Shown here one piece after another: positions 59,938 through 64,000 of a DNA stretch of 64,000 bases. Origin of the DNA: Thermoplasmata archaeon (GTDB taxonomy: Archaea; Thermoplasmatota; Thermoplasmata; Lutacidiplasmatales; UBA184); contig JAKAAX010000001.1 in the NCBI GenBank assembly GCA_021802125.1, positions 186,001 through 250,000 of the forward strand, in the 5' to 3' direction. How positions within the stretch are numbered: position 1 is the stretch's first letter; each line of letters starts with the position of its first letter. The notes beneath the pieces were generated by a model. It had not been told where the DNA came from, ran no database searches, and saw only the letters and a list, made by a program, of their open reading frames with translations. A program made the position numbers and the translations under genes.

Positions 59938-59970
59938 GGTCCTTGAACGCTCCCTACCCTCCCTCGACCG

Positions 59971-59979
59971 GTTTAAATC
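59971..59979 (-). promoter_or_regulatory. TATA box of the L39e-L31e-aIF6 genes
   Basis: The minus strand reads CGATTTAAACC, about 34-42 bases before the L39e ATG and only seven bases after the PDCD5 stop. It is a near-consensus archaeal TATA element. Confidence 0.6.
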
Positions 59980-59985
59980 GTTAGC

Positions 59986-60348
59986 TCATCGGCGGGTGAT
60001 CTTGATCTCCCGCTTCTCGGGCATCAGACGCTCCAGGATCTGACGCAGCGTCTCGTCATCGATCTGACGGCGGAGCCGCCCGGACACCGCGAGGGAGAGG
60101 ATCTGCTGCTCGACGGCCTGGGCCACGTCGGGCTTCGCCAGGCGGATCCTGCCGAGACGCTCCCGGGCCTCCGGGGTGAGGATCTTCCGGAGCGCATCCC
60201 GCTGCTCGGAAGAGCGGCGCTCCATCTCGGCCTGCTGCGCCGCGAGGAAGTTCGGGTCGACCTGACCGGCGGAGAGCTGGGACTGGAGCGACGCGATGCG
60301 CCGCCGACGCAGCTCCTCGAGCTCGGAGTCCTCACCGCCCTGGGCCAT
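59986..60348 (-). CDS. PDCD5-family DNA-binding protein
   Basis: 120 residues from the ATG at 60348 (MAQGGEDSELEELRRRRIAS). The frame is open further upstream but overlaps the S19e gene. It is helical with the family segments RRIASLQSQL, LRKILTPEARERLGRIRLAK, VAQAVEQQILSLA and IDDETLRQILERLMPEKREI. Archaeal PDCD5 homologues bind DNA. The role is not settled. Position between S19e and L39e is conserved across archaea. Confidence 0.93.
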   Translation of the reverse strand: MAQGGEDSELEELRRRRIASLQSQLSAGQVDPNFLAAQQAEMERRSSEQRDALRKILTPEARERLGRIRLAKPDVAQAVEQQILSLAVSGRLRRQIDDETLRQILERLMPEKREIKITRR

Positions 60349-60449
60349 GCGCTTTCTCCCTCCTGTTCCGTCCGGTCGTCCAAGCTGCTTCCGCTGTGCC
60401 AAGCCGCGCTCCATCCGCTCGCTCGACCGGGGTGATGCCTGGAGAGGCG

Positions 60450-60905
60450 TCAGAGGTATTTCTTGAGCGACGGGTCCTTTTCGGCGAGGGCCTTGAAGGC
60501 CTCGCCGGAGACCTTGGAGAGGAGCTTCTGGCCCTGGGGCGACAGGGTGCGTCCGCGTAGCCGGACCTGCTGGACGAGCCCCGCCTTCTCGAGCTGCTGG
60601 AGGATCTCGCGGGCGACCGAGCGGCTGCCCTTGCGCGCGTGGTAGGGCGCGCTGCCCCGGTCCCGCCGACCACCGTAGGTGGCCGCCAGGTTGCTGACCC
60701 CGGAAGGGCCACCGGTGTGGAGCTTGCGGAGGACGGATGCGGTCCGAAGGTACCACCAGTCGGCCTGCACGGGAGCACGCTCGGTGTGGACACCGGTGCG
60801 CGCGTACGCCGCCCAGACGGGGGGCTTGATCGAGGCGTTGTTCCTGAGCTCGGCGGCCAGCCTCGGCAGGAGGTGGCTTGCGGGGACTTCCTTAGGATGG
60901 GTCAT
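60450..60905 (-). CDS. rps19e: Small ribosomal subunit protein S19e
   Basis: 151 residues from the ATG at 60905 (MTHPKEVPASHLLPRLAAEL). The upstream 13 in-frame codons overlap the promoter and are not conserved. Family signatures are DWWYLRTASVLRKLHTGGPS, GVSNLAATYGGRRDRGSAPYH, SVAREILQQLEKAGLV and GRTLSPQGQKLL. eS19 is needed for 30S maturation. It opens the conserved S19e-PDCD5-L39e-L31e-aIF6 cluster. Confidence 0.95.
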   Translation of the reverse strand: MTHPKEVPASHLLPRLAAELRNNASIKPPVWAAYARTGVHTERAPVQADWWYLRTASVLRKLHTGGPSGVSNLAATYGGRRDRGSAPYHARKGSRSVAREILQQLEKAGLVQQVRLRGRTLSPQGQKLLSKVSGEAFKALAEKDPSLKKYL

Positions 60906-60942
60906 GCGCGGTTCTCGAGCGGGAGCCGATTCAACGGGGTTC

Positions 60943-60954
60943 ACTATTTAATCC
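60943..60954 (-). promoter_or_regulatory. TATA box of rps19e at the end of the surface-protein gene
   Basis: The minus strand reads GGGATTAAATAGTG, about 38-49 bases before the S19e ATG. The TAG in it is the stop codon of the upstream PKD-type gene, so the promoter again overlaps a stop codon. Confidence 0.55.
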
Positions 60955-63241
60955 CGGCTGATGGGTTTCCCGGGTCCGAGGACGGCGCGCGGACCGCCGG
61001 ACCGCGGCTCGCGGGCGGCGGCGACCCCTGCGGTGCGGTCTCCGATCCCGAGGGACGGCCCCGGTACGGAAGACCGGCGTAGCCGGTCTGAGGGGGGCGG
61101 GTGGAGGCCCGGGACCCCCGGAAGAGCACGTACATCAGCCCCAGCAGGGCGACGACCAGGAGCCCTCCCAGCAGCAGGACCGCGGCGACCACGGCCACCG
61201 GCGTGACCGAGGAGGCGGGCGTCGAGGGCGGCAGGATCCCGCTGGCGTGTACGGAGAGCGAGGCGGTGGCGTTGGCTCCCGTGGGGTCCGAGACCACCAC
61301 ACGGACCGTGTAGTTCCCGGCCCGGTCGAAGGTGCAGGTGAGCGTCGGGGCATCGACCCCGGTGCAACCCTTCGGCAGACCGGCGTACGCGTAGTGCAGG
61401 GTCCCTCCCCCACCGTGGGCCGTGACCGAGAACGTGCTCGTCCCTCCGACCTGGAGGTTCGTCGCGCTCGCGTTGAAGCTCTCGATCCAGGGGCGCGGCC
61501 AGACGTGGAGACGGAAGGGCAGCGAGGAGCTCGTCCAACCCACGCGGTCCGTGGCCAGGGCGGTCACGTTGAACTCCCCGGTCACGACCGGGATGCAGGT
61601 GATGGACGGTGGGAACCCGTTAGGGTTCGGCCCGCCGAGAGCGCAGGGGACCGACGACCAGTTGAACGTGAAGTTCCCCACGCCGCCCCTCACCACGGCG
61701 AGGAACGTGACGCTCTGTCCGAGGTCCACGCTCGCCCTCGTGCCGGTCACGTTGACGGTGGGGTCCGCCGCCACGAGGACGTCAAGCACCGGCCCGAGCA
61801 CCGAGAACTGATTGCCGTCGACCACGGACATCCGGATGGGGTAGGTCCCCGCGGTCGGGAAGACGCAGGTCACGAGGGGAGATGCGATCGGGCAGCCGGA
61901 GGGGAGACCCCCCCAGGCGTACGAGAACGGCCCGAACCCTCCGGTCACCGACACCGACAGGTTCGAGGACATGCCCGCGTCGACGGAGAGGGGCGATGCG
62001 ACGGGAGACCCCACGACGGGGTCGGCGTAGGAGGTGAACGGGAGGACCGGGCTCGTCGCGGAGGAGGACCCCGAGTCGGTCACCGTGACCTGCACCGCTT
62101 GGGTGCCCGCTCCCAGGACCGTGCAGGAGATCGAGGGGGAGTTCGACGCGAGGCAGCCGCTGGGCAGCCCGGACCAGGAGTACGAGTAGGGAGGAGAGCC
62201 TCCCGAGGCGGTCTCGGTGAAGAGCACCGCTTGTCCCACGTCCACGCTGGTCCGGTTCGCGACCGGCGTCGGGGCCGTCAACACGCCCTGGACGCTCACG
62301 GGAGGCGAGGTCTGTGCTGGAGTGGTCCAGCCGTTGGAGTCGGTCACGGCCACCGACACGGTCCAGCCCGAGCCCAAGGAGAGGGGCGTGCAGACCAGGG
62401 TCGGCCCGCTCGAGCTGGCGCAGCCGAGCTGGGTGGAGCTCTCCGTCCACGCGTAGGTCGGATAGGTCCCGGTGCCTCCGCTGGCGGTGGCCAGGAACTG
62501 CACCGAACCCCCCAGGGTCAGCGACGTCCGGTTCGCGGTCACGGAGACCACCGGATCCGGCAGCACGGGGAACGCGAGGGTCCCGCTGGTGGCATTGACC
62601 GCGAAGCTGTCGGAAGCGTTCACGTAGATGGAGAACGTGGACGCGACCGTCGACAGACAGTCTACGACCGGGGTCCAGCTGCTGTTGCAAGGAGTGGGCA
62701 GCCCATACCAGGTGTAGTTGTAGGGCGGGATACCGCCCGTGAGGGTGGTCGAGAAGTTGACCCACTGGCCCTGGTCCACGCTAGCGGGAGAGGCCGTGGG
62801 ACCCGTCAGGGCCAGGTGCGGGGAAGGGCCGATCCCCGCCCGGGCCTCGGAGAGGATCGGTCCGAGCGGCTTGGTGTGGACCGAGGGGGAGAGACCCCCC
62901 GGGGGTAGGGTTCCCGCGACGCGCCCCAGCGCGCCCCCATCGTGAGAGGGCAGGAGCAAGGGCGGGGGGGATGACGACGGAGATGGCGTGGGGGATTCCG
63001 AGGGCACGGGCGCATACGGGGCGAGGGTCACGATGGTCCCGAGGGGGGAGAGAAGCGCCAGGGCCGCGAGGAGGATCCCCGCAAGGAGCGCCTGTGGCGC
63101 GGCGAGGCTCTTGGGGAAGGCGTTTCCAGGACTAGGTCGGGGCCCCACGGTGGATGGACACGGAACGGTCTTCGGGCTCAGATATGCCTTCGCGTCGCGT
63201 CCACGTCCCAGGGCGCCACGGGTGGAGCGAGGCACGACCAC
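60944..63241 (-). CDS. Cell-surface protein with six Cys-pair Ig/PKD-like modules and C-terminal anchor
   Basis: Up to 765 residues from a GTG at 63241. The exact start is uncertain because other GTGs lie before the hydrophobic segment (QALLAGILLAALALLSPLG, about 50-68). A Ser/Pro linker leads to six modules, most with the pattern GGxxPYxYxWxGLPxGC...C...AGxYxVxVxVTD. Then comes a TM segment (VAVVAAVLLLGGLLVVALLGLMYVLF, given here as two parts VAVVAAVLLLGG and LLVVALLGLMYVLF) and a basic, Pro-rich tail. It is exported and anchored, with many N-glycosylation-type sites. Function unknown. It resembles the proteins at 1-2783 and 19317-20969. Confidence 0.82.
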   Translation of the reverse strand: MVVPRSTRGALGRGRDAKAYLSPKTVPCPSTVGPRPSPGNAFPKSLAAPQALLAGILLAALALLSPLGTIVTLAPYAPVPSESPTPSPSSSPPPLLLPSHDGGALGRVAGTLPPGGLSPSVHTKPLGPILSEARAGIGPSPHLALTGPTASPASVDQGQWVNFSTTLTGGIPPYNYTWYGLPTPCNSSWTPVVDCLSTVASTFSIYVNASDSFAVNATSGTLAFPVLPDPVVSVTANRTSLTLGGSVQFLATASGGTGTYPTYAWTESSTQLGCASSSGPTLVCTPLSLGSGWTVSVAVTDSNGWTTPAQTSPPVSVQGVLTAPTPVANRTSVDVGQAVLFTETASGGSPPYSYSWSGLPSGCLASNSPSISCTVLGAGTQAVQVTVTDSGSSSATSPVLPFTSYADPVVGSPVASPLSVDAGMSSNLSVSVTGGFGPFSYAWGGLPSGCPIASPLVTCVFPTAGTYPIRMSVVDGNQFSVLGPVLDVLVAADPTVNVTGTRASVDLGQSVTFLAVVRGGVGNFTFNWSSVPCALGGPNPNGFPPSITCIPVVTGEFNVTALATDRVGWTSSSLPFRLHVWPRPWIESFNASATNLQVGGTSTFSVTAHGGGGTLHYAYAGLPKGCTGVDAPTLTCTFDRAGNYTVRVVVSDPTGANATASLSVHASGILPPSTPASSVTPVAVVAAVLLLGGLLVVALLGLMYVLFRGSRASTRPPQTGYAGLPYRGRPSGSETAPQGSPPPASRGPAVRAPSSDPGNPSAGIK

Positions 63242-63268
63242 CCTTCCGGTGGTAAGAACCCCCGCCGC

Positions 63269-64000
63269 TCAGCGCGAGAGCTTCGAGAGCATCCGGCCCG
63301 CGCGGAAGAGATGGTGGAGGGCGTACCGGCGCTTGAACACCGTCTCGTCCTTGTCGAACTCCAGCGAGACCAGCGTCAGGTCGTCCATCTTCAGCACGCC
63401 CCCGCCCTGGAGCGGGCCGAGCATCTCGAACAGTCCGTCCGCGACCTCGCTGAAGCGTTCGCGGTCGAGCAGCACTCCGGGCCATTGGATGAGGAACTTG
63501 GCCAGGGCGTCCGTGGCGCCCCAGAGGTGGGTCCCGTTCTCGAGCGAACCCTCCTGGACGAGGGGCTGGGGCGTCGTCCCCTCCTGGGTCGTGACGAGGG
63601 GAGGGGTCGTGTCGAAGTCCGAGGCCTTTTCCACCGGCCAGGAGACAAGACGCGGCTTGCTGTCACCCGCGTTGCGGAGCAGGCAGGAGTCGCCGACCGT
63701 GATCGCGCGCCAGGTCCCCTCCGCGGGGTTCGCCTCGATGCCGAGGAAGGTCGCGAACGCCCCCTGGTCGCGCTTGCGCACGGCCCTCTGGTTCGACGTG
63801 TCCAGCAGCGGCTCGGTGTCCTTCTTCCACCGCTTGGCGAGGTCCGGCAGCGCGGAGAGGAACGCATCGGGGGACGAGCAGGGCAGCGTGCCCTCGACGA
63901 AGGCGTCCGTCAGGATCTGGGCCCACATCCCCGACCAGGAGGACTCGGTGGCCCCGTCGGAGACCGCGACGCGGACCGTCTCCTGCTTGCGTCGGAAGGT
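63269..64000 (-). CDS. PP2C-like protein phosphatase (5' end beyond window)
   Basis: The frame is open from the window edge to the stop at 63269, about 243 residues, so the N-terminus is missing. The visible part begins KQETVRVAVSDGATESSWSG, which matches the DGA metal motif of the PP2C_2 branch. Then come WRAITVGDSCLLRNAGDSKP (the GDSC/GDS strand), WGATDALAKFLIQW and LKMDDLTLVSLEFDKDE, whose DDLTL end carries the last metal-binding Asp. It is probably a Ser/Thr phosphatase or a regulatory relative. It ends 27 bases before the surface-protein gene. Confidence 0.78.
   Translation of the reverse strand, partial: TFRRKQETVRVAVSDGATESSWSGMWAQILTDAFVEGTLPCSSPDAFLSALPDLAKRWKKDTEPLLDTSNQRAVRKRDQGAFATFLGIEANPAEGTWRAITVGDSCLLRNAGDSKPRLVSWPVEKASDFDTTPPLVTTQEGTTPQPLVQEGSLENGTHLWGATDALAKFLIQWPGVLLDRERFSEVADGLFEMLGPLQGGGVLKMDDLTLVSLEFDKDETVFKRRYALHHLFRAGRMLSKLSR

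Noticed and set aside
1..64000. CRISPR arrays, insertion sequences, integrases, rRNA
   Set aside because: No regularly spaced direct repeats, transposase or integrase motifs, or rRNA-like sequence were seen on either strand.

Overview
The window is a gene-dense, very GC-rich stretch of an archaeal chromosome. The archaeal assignment rests on the proteasome alpha subunit / SBDS / Rrp4-Rrp41-Rrp42 exosome / L37Ae / Rpo12 superoperon, the S19e-PDCD5-L39e-L31e-aIF6 ribosomal cluster, S17e, Trm1, a PhoU with an AbrB-type N-terminus, an Lhr-type helicase, and A/T-rich TATA-like boxes about 25-40 bases before starts in an otherwise GC-rich sequence. A TPP riboswitch in front of a thiamine ABC transporter, a bacterial-type UvrB and several proline/serine-rich surface proteins with PKD/Ig-like modules fit a high-GC relative of the Thermoplasmata. 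That lineage call is inference from gene content, not from a tree.

Layout. 1-2783: end-truncated secreted protein with Ig/PKD-like repeats (minus). 3009-7747: superoperon psmA-sbds-rrp4-rrp41-rrp42-rpl37Ae-rpoP (minus), coupling protein turnover, ribosome maturation, RNA decay and transcription. 7875-10922: DUF255/thioredoxin-like protein facing a metallophosphoesterase. 11196-12878: unknown protein with a 400-residue Pro/Ala/Ser tail. 12991-18860: tightly overlapped plus-strand operon HTH regulator - TraB-like unknown - Ppx/GppA-HD - two thymidylate-kinase-like proteins - CHAD protein, a probable polyphosphate/nucleotide module. It meets a minus-strand block, 18857-25731 (VOC protein, PKD surface protein, SixA-like phosphatase, UPF0200 kinase-like, coiled-coil protein, glycyl-tRNA synthetase, amidohydrolase). 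26041-32448: DUF981-like membrane protein, then PhoU, PfkB kinase, MoeA, PurQ and a methyltransferase. 32481-38133: Mtq2/HemK-like methyltransferase, Trm1, a polytopic membrane protein and an Lhr helicase. 38350-41270: LarE and UvrB, translationally coupled.

41460-47284 holds the most informative regulatory unit: TATA box, TPP riboswitch, then thiB-thiP-thiQ, a small receiver-like protein and an AIR-synthase-like protein in one apparent operon. The last two are therefore candidates for thiamine-salvage functions. 47386-51307 is a MacB-type ABC ATPase and a 1086-residue FtsX-type permease. 51463-55999 holds an SPFH-like protein with zinc-binding ends and a striking 980-residue fusion of membrane segments, a very long coiled coil and a KaiC/RecA-like domain with degraded nucleotide-binding motifs. 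56135-58170 has a YdjM-like membrane hydrolase and a two-TM channel with TrkA domains and an unusual pore sequence. 58247-60905 is the ribosomal/aIF6 region. 60944-63241 is a third PKD-type surface protein and 63269-64000 is the 5'-truncated end of a PP2C-like phosphatase.

I saw no rRNA, convincing tRNA, CRISPR array, insertion sequence or integrase.
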